From: Pelomyxa schiedti
Taxonomy: Eukaryota; Evosea; Pelobiontida; Pelomyxidae
Direction of reading: 5' to 3'
DNA: 54,253 nt
Assembly (NCBI GenBank): GCA_020536535.1
Contig: JAHLWZ010000389.1
Span: 1 to 54,253 of the forward strand
Shown: positions 13,176 through 24,050 of the stretch, in pieces
How the letters are laid out: every line of letters starts with the position of its first letter
How positions within the stretch are numbered: position 1 is the stretch's first letter
Program-made: the position numbers and the translations under genes
The notes under the pieces: generated by a model
The model's input: the letters and a program-made list of their open reading frames with translations, nothing else
Database searches by the model: none
Told to the model about the DNA's origin: nothing

Positions 13176-13181
13176 AATAAA
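13176..13181 (+). terminator. Poly(A) signal AATAAA of EF-1alpha copy 1
   Basis: AATAAA lies 78 nt after the stop codon and about 60 nt before the convergent stop of the TRIM-like gene. Confidence 0.6.
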
Positions 13182-13243
13182 ACAAAGGGTTTTTGTTCTT
13201 CAATTTTCCAGCGTTTCTGTGTTCCCTAAACAAAAACCTTCCT

Positions 13244-15661
13244 TCACAAACCAAGGAATCCCACTCCGTCCAACACAAACTTGCAGCAACCAGGTGTGCA
13301 ATCACCGTTGTTTTCAAGCAGTACCAGCTTCCAGAACCTGAACTTTTGCAGGGTGTTAGGGATGTGGAACTCACCAACATCAGCACTCAGATTGGCATGA
13401 GCACGGTCGAGGGTGACTGTCCACGGGCCAGTTGCTGTGTTGCCACCATACAGTGAGAATGTCTTCACTATCTGACGATCTGTGCCCCGATTCCTGAGTT
13501 GGAACGTCTGAAGTCTCCTCACAGAAAACAAGTCATACACAATAAACACTTCTCCTGTGACTAGATTCACTCACGTAAGCAAAGGTGAAGGGAATAGAGA
13601 CCTGAGAAGCCAACAAGGCTGGCATAGCCAATTGTTCCCTCCTTTAGAGTATTCTCTGGTGTTGAAGCGTTATGGTGGTCAGAACTGGCAACAACTTTGG
13701 CCTCCAGTTTGGTAGGTTCCAGTTCGGTAGGTTCCACCTGTGGTTCCATTCCTGCCCTCAACTCTGTGAGCTGTTTTTTATTTGCATCCAACTGTGCTCT
13801 CAGTTCACTGTTCAACACAATCTCTGTTGCCAAACTCTTCTCAAGTTGCACAACTCTCTCTATCAGTCCCTTGATTGAGAAGGGCGTTCCATCACTCCCT
13901 TGAACTTCAGCTGGCTGAGGGTCTTTGTTGTATTGCACTGCCGCAAAGTTGTTGAGAACCTCCTTGAGTGCCTCGATGTTGATGTGGTGAGTGATGTTCC
14001 TTGCTGAGAGGCATGGTGTCATTGCACCTGATGACACAAGATGTGTGCACTCACAAAGTGTTTCCTTCAGTTTCTTGTCTGCTGCGATCAGGCTCACAAC
14101 GTCGCTGGACTTGGCGATTTCGAGTGCTCTTGTGATTGCTCTTTGGTGTGTTGACATGCACACCTCGAGGCACTCTTTGTGTTCTTTCGCATGTGATTCT
14201 GTTTGTTTGGTTTGAGTGGTGAGTCAAAGCTGAAGGGAAAAGAGAAAAGAGACACCAATCAAAGAGGAAATCATTGTGCAATCTGCAATCACTTCACTGG
14301 TCTTCTGTTTCATGGAATGCAAGATCGAGTCAGTCTCTGTCTCAACATTGGAGGCAATTGATTGAAGAGTTTTTTCAGACTCCAAAATGGAAGCCTCACA
14401 TTTTTTAATTGCATCACGTTCAAGTGCCACCACCTCCTCAAGTTTGGGAGTCACACCTGCATTCATTTGAGCCAAACTTCCCGTGTTTTTTGTTTGGGCA
14501 TAAAATACACACTCAAAATGGACTCACGGATCTGAGGGCCAATTTCATCAAGTGGGACACACTTGTGAGTGGAGTGAGCCGAACTGAATGCACACAGTGA
14601 ACATAGTGGTTCCCTCTCCTCCAAGCAGAACAGATCAAGATCCTTCTTTGGGTGTTTGGGGCATTTGTGTTCCTCTGTCAAAACTTCTGATGTGGGAATA
14701 GGTTCCCCCTGACTGGGAGTTACAATCGAATTGATATGGGTTGATAAATAATGAACCTTGTGAGAGTTGAGTCCAGGTGCTTTGTGGCGAATGTAGAAGC
14801 ACGACTCACAGAACAACATGCCTTTGCACCGCATGCATGTCAACGTTGCTTTCCTTGCAACCGAATTCTCATCCATGCAACTGCCAAACATGCACAATCC
14901 TTCCTCTGGCTCCTGACAAAAAGCGAGTAGTGAGTTACAGTGACGGAAGAGCATGTGTTGGGAACACACACCTCCTCTTTGTCCTTCATCACCTGGAGCA
15001 GGTAATCACGAGCAGAGGGATCAGGGATGAGCATTGACACATCACGCACCCTCGCTGATGTTGCCCCACACCCCAAAACTGGGCATTTAACACTCACACA
15101 ATAACAGTCACCTCCAGAACCACAACCACCATTCTGTACTTCACATGCGTTATTGCTTGACTTGTGGGTTGTTGAGGTACCTGTTTGTTGGTGTTTTTTT
15201 GCTTTAGCTCTCTCGATTTATTTATTTATATTATACTTGTATTAAATTATTATACTTGCTTGTAAAATTGGCCACGTCGTATTAAGTAGTTAGAAAGTGA
15301 TGACGCAACCTGGTTGACACGGTGGTTGCGGGGACGGTGGCTCCGCAAGTGCAGTTTCCCCTGATTGTGGTGTCCCTTGATTATGGGTACCACACAGTGG
15401 GGCGCATTCACGCAACATGGTGAGTGTTGCCACTGACGCGATGTGGCGGTAGCACCCACGGCACACGACGTGCCCACACGACGACGAAGACGACGAAGAG
15501 GGTGCGGAGGAGGAGGAGGCAGCTGATTTGGATGCGGGGAACAACACCGGATCGGTCATGGGACACCCCAGCCCGCCGCACACACTGCACTGTGGGACAG
15601 GGGGAGGGGGGTCACCGGCCGGGTCTTGTAGTTGTGATGGAGACACCGGCACCAACGACAT
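13244..15661 (-). CDS. TRIM-like protein: RING, two B-boxes, coiled coil, C-terminal discoidin-like domain
   Basis: Probable E3 ubiquitin ligase. Exon 1 starts at 15661 (MSLVPVSPSQL) and encodes a RING (CSVCGGLGC, CGHVVCRGC, CAPLC; the last pair is CX3C rather than CX2C). An intron of about 130 nt leads to a Cys-rich segment (CPVLGCGA). Next come B-box 1 (CMFGSC, CMRCKGMLFCESC, with His following) and B-box 2 (HKCPKHPKKDLDLFCLEE, CSLC). Helical coiled-coil segments follow (LEEVVALERDAIKKCEASI; 14.5-13.7 kb), with LIERVVQLEKSLATE further on. After a 49-nt intron near 13.6 kb the C-terminal domain reads VFIVYDLFSVRRLQTFQL, GPWTVTLDRAHANL and LQKFRFWKLVLLENNG, like a discoidin/galactose-binding fold. 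Stop at 13244. Some internal exon borders are approximate. Confidence 0.8.
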
Positions 15662-15702
15662 TATTCGTTTGATTTTTGATTACGGGTTTTGTTGTGGAGT
15701 GT

Positions 15703-15869
15703 TTAAAACCCAAAGAAGCCCACGTATTTGAACCAGAACTTGCAACCGCCTGTTGTGTGATAACCATTGTCCAGCAAGAGAAGCTTCCAGAACCTCAACT
15801 TGGGGATACTGTTTGTGATTTTGAACTCCCCCACATCAGCACTCAGTTTGGCTTTGGCTCTGTCTAGTG
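15703..15869 (-). CDS. C-terminal fragment of a TRIM-like paralogue, cut by an assembly gap
   Basis: Minus-strand reading from the gap edge gives LDRAKAKLSADVGEF, IPKLRFWKLLLLDN and CKFWFKYVGFFGF, stop at 15703. This is a clear paralogue of the last domain of the neighbouring TRIM-like gene. Its stop is only about 40 nt upstream of that gene's ATG, so the two paralogues are a tandem pair. The 5' part is missing in the run of Ns. Confidence 0.8.
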
Positions 15870-15969
15870 NNNNNNNNNNNNNNNNNNNNNNNNNNNNNNN
15901 NNNNNNNNNNNNNNNNNNNNNNNNNNNNNNNNNNNNNNNNNNNNNNNNNNNNNNNNNNNNNNNNNNNNN
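15870..15969. other. Assembly gap (100 N)
   Basis: Exactly 100 N, so probably a placeholder of unknown true length. The left side is the 3' end of a TRIM-like paralogue and the right side the middle of a VGS gene, so at least the rest of both genes is missing. Confidence 0.95.
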
Positions 15970-16853
15970 ACGACGATGGAATCCGAAATTTGGTGATTAC
16001 AGCAAGAGTCTTGGTTTCGAAAGATGCAGTCAGATCGACAAGGCAAGCACACTGTTGAGTGTCTTCAGGATCTCGACAAGAAAACAGCAGGATCTGGTCC
16101 TCCCTGTGGGTGTGGAAGATTCCTTGCCTGTACTGAAGCTCATGGGACAGAGGCACAGACACAAAGCCAAAACCACCATCATCTTCAGACAGTTTCGAAG
16201 CCTTGCTTTGAGTTTTTGGAACTCACCCAACGGTGTGCGTGAGTTTTCAGTATCTTAATGTGATCTGAGAATCCAATGACAATCCACTCGGTATTGTAAT
16301 CCAGGAACCTAACATCCGAACTGGCCATGCAAAGCACCATTCCCTGTGCCTTCCCACAGCCGTCCAGGACCCTGAGCACACAGTCAGCGGCTGAGAATTC
16401 ATCAAAGATGAACCACCTCTCTTCCTTCCCACCATCACAACAGACATCGACGTGTGACAGCAGAGAAAACTCCGGCCCAGTTACAAGCACCTGACTGTGG
16501 ACAACACCCAGCGTCAGTGACACACCAATCCACACGTGCAGCCCCACCTCATTCCCCGTCTTGCCCTTCTCCTCACCGCTGGGTGTTGCGTCGAGTGACA
16601 CGGCCATGTGCCTGTGTGCCCTGACCACGTGGTTCTCACACAAGTGCCTCATCAGTGACCCCACAACAGCAACAACGTGCGCGTCACATCGTCCCGCCCT
16701 GATGTTGTTTTTGGAGCGAGATCGACGGAGTGTTGTGGTGACGTCATCCCTGTTTTGGATGCTATTAACGGGCGACGCAGTGCATGCCAGTGCCACGAAC
16801 TGCGACTTTGCGTCGAGCAACACTGTGAGGTTCAGCGGTGTCCGATCTGCCAT
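15970..16853 (-). CDS. VGS-family protein, truncated by the gap, with a frame break
   Basis: Starts at 16853 (MADRTPLNLTVLLDAKSQF) and follows the family closely: RAGRCDAHVVAVVGSLMRHL, VWIGVSLTLGVVHSQVLV, YNTEWIVIGFSDHIKILK. Near 16200 the frame changes: the first frame ends shortly after HRWVSSKNS, while SEDDGGFGFVSVPLSHELQY and later CACLVDLTASFETKTLAVI continue in another frame up to the Ns. Either a roughly 25-nt intron starting GTGAGT is removed here or the copy has a one-base frameshift. Sister copies are uninterrupted at this point. The 3' third is lost in the gap. Confidence 0.7.
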
Positions 16854-16914
16854 ACTTAGTGGAACGTGATTGGTGATTGTTCACCGTACTTTCGCTGAAA
16901 TTATTGACTGCAGC

Positions 16915-18222
16915 CTAAGGGTTATACATAGAAAATTTGCTCATTTGCGGGGCACTAAGCACTGCAAGAACAGTACGAGTCAGTGCATCCAGGAATGTGA
17001 CAGTCAGTACTGGCGCTGCTGTTGTCTTTGATGAATGAGTTTTTGTTGTTGTGGCCAGGACACCACTCAAAGGATCAGTGGTCAGAATGGTGGTGTTGGC
17101 AAGGGAATGCAGTGGTGTGTCAAGAGAGGTCACATGGAATATGTTGTGTGTTCCAGTGGTAGTTGTCTCACAGATACAGTCAGGGCCTACAGCAGCGATA
17201 GTGGATCCTTCTGGGAATGTGTGAATGTGGGCTTTCGTTTCTGTGTTGTACAACTTGAAGGAGGCCGGTGGAACTTGTGGGGAAATTGTGTGGATTGTTC
17301 CTTTCAACACTACGGAACCCTTGGAGGCTGATGGAATCCATGTGTAATAAATCACCACAAGACTCTTGGTTTTAAATGTGGCATTGAGGTCAACAAGGCA
17401 ACTAGACCCATGAGTGCTGCCATCCACCAACAGAATTTCATCCTCCTTCTCAACATTGAAGATTCCCTGCATGTACCATACTCCCTCTCTGTAAGGAACA
17501 GACACGGGTCCACAGCAAGTATTGTCCTCCAAACGAGACAAGATGACTTCCTCATTGCCACAAGGTGGTACCATCCAGCAATGTGGGTTTATTCTCATGA
17601 CTTCCATGTGATCTTGGCATCCAACCACTATCCACTTTGTATTACATTCCAGCAGCCTCATATCCATCCACCCTTTAGCAAGCTTGCATTGAACCTTCCC
17701 ACAGTTGTCCGTCACTTGTAGAACAAACTCCGTGCCGGTATCATTTACAATCACAAACTGCCTTGCCGGCTTTCCACCATACCCACTGCACACAGAAATA
17801 TGCGAAACGAAAAAGCACCTTACCCCAGCAACAGACAGGTGACTGTGAACAACACCCAGTGTTGGTGACACACCAATCCACACGTGCAGGCGCACAGCTC
17901 TGTCCCGCCCTCCCTCAGCACTGGATGTTGCCTCTAGTGACATGACCATGTGCCTGTGTGCCCTGACCACGTGGTTCTCACCCAAGAACCTCATCAGTGA
18001 CCCAACCACAGCAATCACGTGTGCGTCACATCGCCCTCCCCTGATGCTGTTGTTTTTCGAGTGTTGGTTTCGAAACCGGGTGGTGGTTGTGACGTCATCC
18101 CGGTTTCGGGGCCTATTTCCGTCACAAGCTGCGCATGCCAGCGCAATGAACTGCGATTTTGCGTCGATGACGACGTCGAGGTGCGGTTGCTCCGGTGCCG
18201 TAGACAACGCGTGGTTTCCCAT
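16915..18222 (-). CDS. VGS-family protein, intronless, 435 residues
   Basis: A single uninterrupted frame from MGNHALSTAPEQPHLDVVID to a TAG at 16915. Features in order: N-terminal DAKSQFIALA motif (about residue 20); a hypervariable basic stretch; GRCDAHVIAVVGSLMRFLG; ENHVVRAHRHMVMSL; LHVWIGVSPTLGVVHSHL (about 130-150); then propeller-like repeats such as CNTKWIVVGCQDHMEVM, SVPYREGVWYMQGIFNVEKE and LVDLNATFKTKSLVV; and a C-terminal LTVTFLDALTRTVLAVLSAP. No signal peptide or membrane helix is evident. I do not recognise the family; the later blades look like WD40/NHL-type strands. It is tandem with the gene just downstream and shares long near-identical DNA with it. Confidence 0.85.
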   Translation of the reverse strand: MGNHALSTAPEQPHLDVVIDAKSQFIALACAACDGNRPRNRDDVTTTTRFRNQHSKNNSIRGGRCDAHVIAVVGSLMRFLGENHVVRAHRHMVMSLEATSSAEGGRDRAVRLHVWIGVSPTLGVVHSHLSVAGVRCFFVSHISVCSGYGGKPARQFVIVNDTGTEFVLQVTDNCGKVQCKLAKGWMDMRLLECNTKWIVVGCQDHMEVMRINPHCWMVPPCGNEEVILSRLEDNTCCGPVSVPYREGVWYMQGIFNVEKEDEILLVDGSTHGSSCLVDLNATFKTKSLVVIYYTWIPSASKGSVVLKGTIHTISPQVPPASFKLYNTETKAHIHTFPEGSTIAAVGPDCICETTTTGTHNIFHVTSLDTPLHSLANTTILTTDPLSGVLATTTKTHSSKTTAAPVLTVTFLDALTRTVLAVLSAPQMSKFSMYNP

Positions 18223-18583
18223 TTTCGTGGAACCTCATCAACATTATTTTATTGTTACCGGTAAAAAGCCAGAAGAGCCACACTAATACCTTCATGAGCT
18301 TGAAAGTGTTAATGACCATGAATTGATGGAGCAGGACTGGTGGTTTTTTTTTGTGAAGCAGTTTATTTGTTTATCACACACGCTGGAATCCACTTGCAAG
18401 TGGGGACAGACACCAGACCCCATAGAAACGTTGCATTGCCCATCTGTACAATAAGTGTCCAATGGATGGGACAACAGCAAAGTACAAAACAGGAAGGGAG
18501 CCCTTGGCCCATCTGCTCAGGTATCCTCCTTGCAGGCAAGAGAACGATTCCCAAATATCTGGGGATATGAGTTAATTTGATAA

Positions 18584-19610
18584 TCAAAATGCAATGCAGC
18601 ACACACCGGTTTTTGTGGCCCAAATCGCAACAGCCAAGCATGCAGCGCCGGAAATGAGGAGCAATAGGGAACCACTGCGTAGCACCCAGAGCTGAACCGG
18701 CCGGAATTCCTTTCTTTCAAAAAGGGAGGCGTACCATTGCGGGATGATTCCTTTTTCCTTCCTTGCACCCCACCAGGATTCCGGCTGTGTGACAAGCACA
18801 AACATCACGGCCGCCACTGAGAAAAATGCATAGAGCACGAAGAGGCACGCTGCATATGGGTGAGGTAAAAGCGGAAATCAAGTTCAACGAGAAGGAAACC
18901 CTTTTCATACTGGATGATGCTATCTGATTCTTCCCGCGTGCAATGCGTTTCAGTGTATTCCTTCAAGTGATACCAGTTCTTTCCCAATCCAATAGCAAAT
19001 ACAACGTGAATCGCACTGGGAGATACAGATAAACAAATGTTCAAGGTAATCATAAAAATAACAGATAGAGTACTGCTATACAACATCACCAAGAGGGAAA
19101 CAACCATGATAGGCTCAGCAGCCCCGCAATGAAAAGAAAGGTAACAACCGGTAAATATCTCTGAATCCAAGAGTGATTTGTTGGTTGCAAAAAAGACAAA
19201 TCCAGAGCTCCCACATCCGGCTCTCCGTGCTTTTCTCCATCAACTTCATTGTCACTCTCACTCTCGTTATCAATTTGGCTGACATTTTCACTGGCGTGTG
19301 CGGCCACCAAATTCCTCTTTCTGAAGGTCTCGGTATCACCATCACTCTCCTGCAGTGGGACACCCAACCCATAATTGCACTGCGTGTTGCCTGCCCCTTG
19401 GTGTTTTGCCTGGTCGTCGTTGGTTGCAGTTATCGTTGCGTTTTCAGGTTCCTCTTGCTTTTGAGTTGGTTTTGTGGTTTGGGTGTCATATTCGTTTCCG
19501 TTGTCTATGTCGGCTACTGTTTCTCCCACAAGTGGAACAGTGGCGAGCTCCCCATTTAGTTGTTGGTCGGAGCTAGAGATGTCAGGTATACCCGGTGTTG
19601 ATGTCAACAT
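18584..19610 (-). CDS. Membrane protein with acidic disordered N-terminus, 300 residues
   Basis: The exons 19610-19090, 19015-18900 and 18849-18584 join in phase. Residues 1 to about 145 are polar and acidic (DNESESDNEVDGEKHGE). Hydrophobic segments follow: LPVVTFLFIAGLLSLSWLF, a short AIHVVFAIGLG, LFVLYAFFSVAAVMFVLV and SGSLLLLISGAACLAVAIW. A conserved-looking loop reads QPESWWGARKEKGIIPQW. This predicts three or four membrane helices with the N-terminus exposed. No family is recognised. Confidence 0.72.
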
Positions 19611-19913
19611 CCTTGTTTTTTCAGAGTGGCACTTTAATCAACGGACCGGAACGCTGTCATTTTTAACGTTACCGTCGAGCTCAGGTGGTTTTTTTTATTC
19701 CGCCACATATTCCCACCAGCCGGGGCTGGTTCCATGACTGTGTAGTCAGTTCAGTGGACACGGCACTTTTTTTTTCCCCCGAAAACCGTGTTTGTCACGT
19801 TGGCATGTGGCAGGTGGCACCTTAATTTCCCTGCACGATTGCAATGTGAGTTGTACCGTGGACATTTCAATTCCTTACAAAGTAGGGACTGAATAATTTT
19901 AATTGTTCATATT

Positions 19914-21239
19914 ATGTCGCACCTGGTATCTACTTCAACGGTTGTTTGGATCTCACATATAACAAAGAAGTCAGAGGAAAGCACGTGCTACAACTGTGTT
20001 AACAGCAAATGGGCACAAAAATACGAAAAAGCAGTCTTTAAGACAAAGCCTACAAACTTTGGGCAAGGTGGCGTTGAAGCACCGGAGGCAAATATATCTT
20101 TTCAAGGTATACCCACCAGTACAATAAAAAGAAGTAATTAACTACATAAAGGAATGATGAAAAATGTGATCTGTTCCTCTTCAGTTCCATCACACTGGGA
20201 AGGTCCATTTACCAACGGACTTCAAGAGTTCAGGTATCCACATCCAAAGTTTCTTTCCCATAATTAATTAAAACAACATACATCAGCACCACCCGCCACG
20301 CCAAGCGCAGAGGTTTCCGGGGCCCACAGCAACTTGTGGAGCATGAGACTCTGAACCTTAAAGAGTCTTGCTTCTCAATTATACAGCTAAAGCAAGTGGT
20401 ATTCTCGGTTATTAACCACCAAATTGCACCGATTATAGAGGTATTCCCTACTTCAGTCTTTAGCACCCTCCCACACTCTTAAAGGCTGTTCTGAAATCGC
20501 CCGACGAATGGCAGACTCGCCTCCTTTCACACTTGGCCAGTCACCCAATTAGGGGCACTCGGGTACGTCAAAGGACCTACGTGACCAAAGTAATTGAGAT
20601 CATTTCCGATTTCATGCAACAGTAGGAGTTCTCTGTAAGAGCAATAAACTGACAAGTTTCTTTCTCCAGTGAGCTTGACGCGTTAATTTCTACTGAAGTT
20701 TCAAAGGTATTAAAAGAGGCTTTGGACCACCAAATCGAGGTATCAACAATTAATGCTACTGGGAATTGACCCTTAAAAAGAGCGACGTGAGCTTAACCGG
20801 ACTTGGGCTAATATCAACCCGGCTACCTCCACAATGCTTCTTTGATGCCTACAGTTCACTTACACCGGCTCATACTGGCTTCCATCCAGTGTTCTCTCCT
20901 TGCATATCAGGTGCACTAATGATTGGTGCCAGTGCTCTCCTTGGTGGGTCCGGACCTGTATTCTGGGACTCCTCAGCAGCAGAAAAGCGGGCTGTCAACT
21001 CCGTCGTACAAACAGTGTTCAGCCAGAAGGAGCTGCTCATCACACAAGCACAAGTGCAACTGCAGACCACACTGAATGCCCGCATCGAGCTGCTGACAGC
21101 CCAGCTCACGTCCGAACAACAAGAAGAAGCCCTCATGCTAAACCTCCTTGGGCTCCTTTCCAAACACCCCAACGTGCCCGTCCCCGGCACCACCTTCTCC
21201 CCAACAAAAAACACCACCACATCCCCAATCGATCCTTAG
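19914..21239 (+). CDS. Multi-exon gene of unknown function
   Basis: Several short open exons linked by good GT-AG borders read VPSHWEGPFTNGLQEF, then GFRGPQQLVEHETLNLKES, SPDEWQTRLLSHLASH, ELDALISTEVSKVLKEALD, SDVSLTGLGLISTRLPPQ, and a final exon (to 21239) with a coiled-coil-like stretch KELLITQAQVQLQTTLNARI and a Pro/Thr-rich end. Intron 20741-20779 (about) has a GTATCA donor and an AAAAG acceptor. The 5' end is not defined (about 19.9 kb) and one junction near 20630 is unresolved. The C-terminal region 20.9-21.0 kb has a weakly hydrophobic Gly-rich segment. No family could be assigned. Confidence 0.5.
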
Positions 21240-21302
21240 CACTGGGATCTGTTATCACAAGCGCGAATCCATTTAACAATCAAACAAAAACTCTCAAAGG
21301 GG

Positions 21303-23183
21303 ATGGCGACGAACACGTCTGTTACGACGGCAGGGGTGCCTGATGGTGGCGAGATTGAGACCACCCGGGATCTGGGGTACAACGTGGTGCAGTGGGTGTC
21401 GGAGCTGAGGCACCAGGGGCGAGCTACCGGCGACGAAGCGGAGGCCCTCGACGTGGCTATCGATTGCCTCTCAAATGTGTCCCCCCCCTTGATGTCCTCC
21501 TACCTTTTTCCCTTTTCTGGTTTTTTTTCTTTTTTATTTGTTTTATTTTTTTTTTGTTTACTGCGTTGTGGTTGGTTCTTATTTGATATTAGGAATTTTT
21601 AATAATTAATTATTTGACGATCTTTTGTGAAGTTCTTCAAAGTGGACTTGAATGATCCTGAGCAAAAGTTGCGGTATGGATTGCAAAGAATAAGCCCCAC
21701 AACGAGATTAGTTGATGTATTTATAGCGGGAAAGAAACAGCTTAATGAACGTATGTAAGGAATTTTTTCTTGCTGCAACTAACCTAGCGTTAGAGATAAT
21801 GGAGGGAAAATTCCAGGAGTATCTCACTGTACTCCAGGCCAAAGACTACTTCAAGGGAACAACTCCTGATTCAAAAGGTAACAACCACATATGTGTATCA
21901 CAAACTGATATAACAGAGTATAACGAACGGATGCAGAGGGCAAAGACATATTTCTTCTCGTCTTTCAAATGTCCTTCACAGCCACAACCAGCACCTAAAC
22001 CTCAAGTACCTTCACAATCCATACCAGAACCACAAGAGACACCAACACCACAAACACCTTTCCCGTCAGTAGAAAATCAACCTGTTCTTCAAGTTCCGCC
22101 ACCAAATGAACCAACCACAGAGGTAGTATTATTCTATTTCCTAGCTCGCATTTATGGATATTACTAGGCAATCCAACCAGGCGAAGATGCTAATGCACTT
22201 GCAGAAAAGTATAAAAATCAGGGTTGGTAATCTTTTTGGAAGAGTACAGCTAACTAAAAGCAGGGAATGGCAAGCTTCTCGTGTCCGACTATGTTGCGGC
22301 ACTAGATTGCTATACGAAAGCCATCAACATCAACCCTTTAAATGCTATTTATTTTGCTAATCGGTGAGTATCACGTTGTACAAGAAACTCTCTGATGACA
22401 ATATAGTGCCGCAGCTTATACACACTTGGGTCAGTATGAAAATGCTGTTGATGACTGTAACAAAGCCATTGCACTGAAACCTGATTACACCAAGGCCTAC
22501 AACCGCCTGGGGTATTCTTTATTACTTCGCATTTTTCAAGTGTTCAACTTCATGAAAGGCTGGCCTACTTCCGTCTTGGTAAATACCGCGAGGCTGTTGA
22601 AGAGGGATACAAAAAGGAACTTGCACTGGACCCAGGAAATGCGGAGGCCATTAACGCCAACATACATAGAGCCAATGCACTTGCCCCCCACCAACCTCAG
22701 GTCACCCCAACCCCCGCGTCCCCATCAACAAACACGGCCAGCAATTCTCCTCCCCTTCCACAGGGATTGGAGTCACTGATGCAAAACCCGATGATACAGA
22801 ACTTCGCACAGTCACTTGGTACGGAGATTTTTACTTGTAAATGATAATTACAATCTAATAATAATGTATTTGCTAGTCACTGATCCCTCTTTGTAGGAGG
22901 CGGTGGAGGAGGTGGAAGTGGAAATACCGGTTCACTACTAAACATGGCACAGAACCTAGTTCAACAGCCTGGATTCCAGGATATGATGAACACACCATTC
23001 TTCCAAAATATGTGTGTGCACCAAGTTTTATCCCGGTTTTGAAAAACTAATTGCAAAAAAAACAGGGTTCAGCAGTTCACGCAGAACCCGTCCATGTTAC
23101 AGAACATGCTACCCGCGTTCATGGGAGGAGCTCAGCCGCCACCACAACCAGACAAAACCGAGGATGCATCAAAAAAATCATGA
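21303..23183 (+). CDS. SGTA: SGTA-type small glutamine-rich TPR co-chaperone
   Basis: SGTA captures tail-anchored and other hydrophobic clients and hands them to the GET/BAG6 and Hsp70/90 systems in the cytosol. Exons 21303-21476, 21633-21750, 21788-21877, 21917-22122 and 22168-22222 are phase-consistent, and more follow to a stop at 23181-23183. The N-terminal dimerisation domain is visible (LGYNVVQWVSELRHQG, GDEAEALDVAIDCL). A Pro/Gln-rich linker follows, then TPR repeats (YVAALDCYTKAININPLNA, YENAVDDCNKAIALKPDY, AYFRLGKYREAVEEGYKKEL). The C-terminal client-binding part carries NPMIQNFAQSL, a Gly-rich run, and Met/Gln/Asn-rich Sti1-like stretches ending in ASKKS. Confidence 0.88.
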
Positions 23184-23386
23184 ACTTATGTCTACTATGC
23201 AGAAAATTAAAAGAACTTGGAGTGGAAGCTTTCAAGACAATTTTATTATTGACTTTTGCACATCACAAATTACAGACCAAGCTTTCTCTCCATAATTTCG
23301 TGGATGGTGTAAGTTGGCAATTGCGGTGTCTCCAATCCCTCTGTTTGTTGTATTGCAGAAATTGTGAGATATTACAACCAAAATAA

Positions 23387-23971
23387 TCACGTGATACCTC
23401 CGAGGTAATCTTCAAAGTCTATATCTTCATCCAGACCGAGGAACGTCTCTAGTCCGGAAAAACTGCGTGTCAGGCCCGGCAATCCATGGAACTAATAAGT
23501 ATATCAGACATAAATGTGGGTTGGCAGGCAAGTAACATATAGTAGACACTAACGCCGAGCCGGTGGGCGGTTTGTACAGTTATTACCTTCATAACAAACA
23601 AAAGAATACGAGACATACGAAATAATAATTAAATAAAATTATTATGCAAGACAATAATGCACAAGCCAATAAAATGTAAAAAATATAAATAACACACACA
23701 ACAAAACAAAAATAGCAACCTGGGACAGAATGTGGGCGTCCATCTTGGACCGCAGCTCGAATCCCGGCCCATAAGCCAGGCACGCCAGTTTCCCCCTCGC
23801 CTCGTCACCGGGCCGCGCTGCCGGGCTCATTGGCGCGCTCGGTGCCGAGGGCGACGCCCCCGCCGACGCCGTGGCGCGGTACGCCGCGGGGCCCAACCGT
23901 ATCACGTCCTTGGACGCAGCCTGCTGCTCCCCAACTCCCCCTAGCGCCGGTCCCCCCTGTTGCATCATCAT
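23387..23971 (-). CDS. POMP: Proteasome maturation factor POMP/UMP1
   Basis: This chaperone of 20S proteasome assembly is degraded as the first substrate of the completed particle. The exons 23971-23720 and 23491-23387 join in phase 0 across a 228-nt intron (donor GTTGCT, acceptor TTATTAG) to give 118 residues, close to the family length. The first half is Ala/Pro/Gly-rich and variable. The C-terminal half matches the family: YGPGFELRSKMDAHILSQF, LPGLTRSFSGLETFLG and the signature DEDIDFEDYLG near the end. The start is taken at the first of three consecutive Met codons. It is divergently arranged with the open frame at 24.05 kb. Confidence 0.78.
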
Positions 23972-24050
23972 CGTCGGTGTCTGTTGTTTGTTGTGGGTGC
24001 TTCCTGTCGTCGATGGCTTCTTCGAACACCAAATTTTCCCTCTCTGCGGA

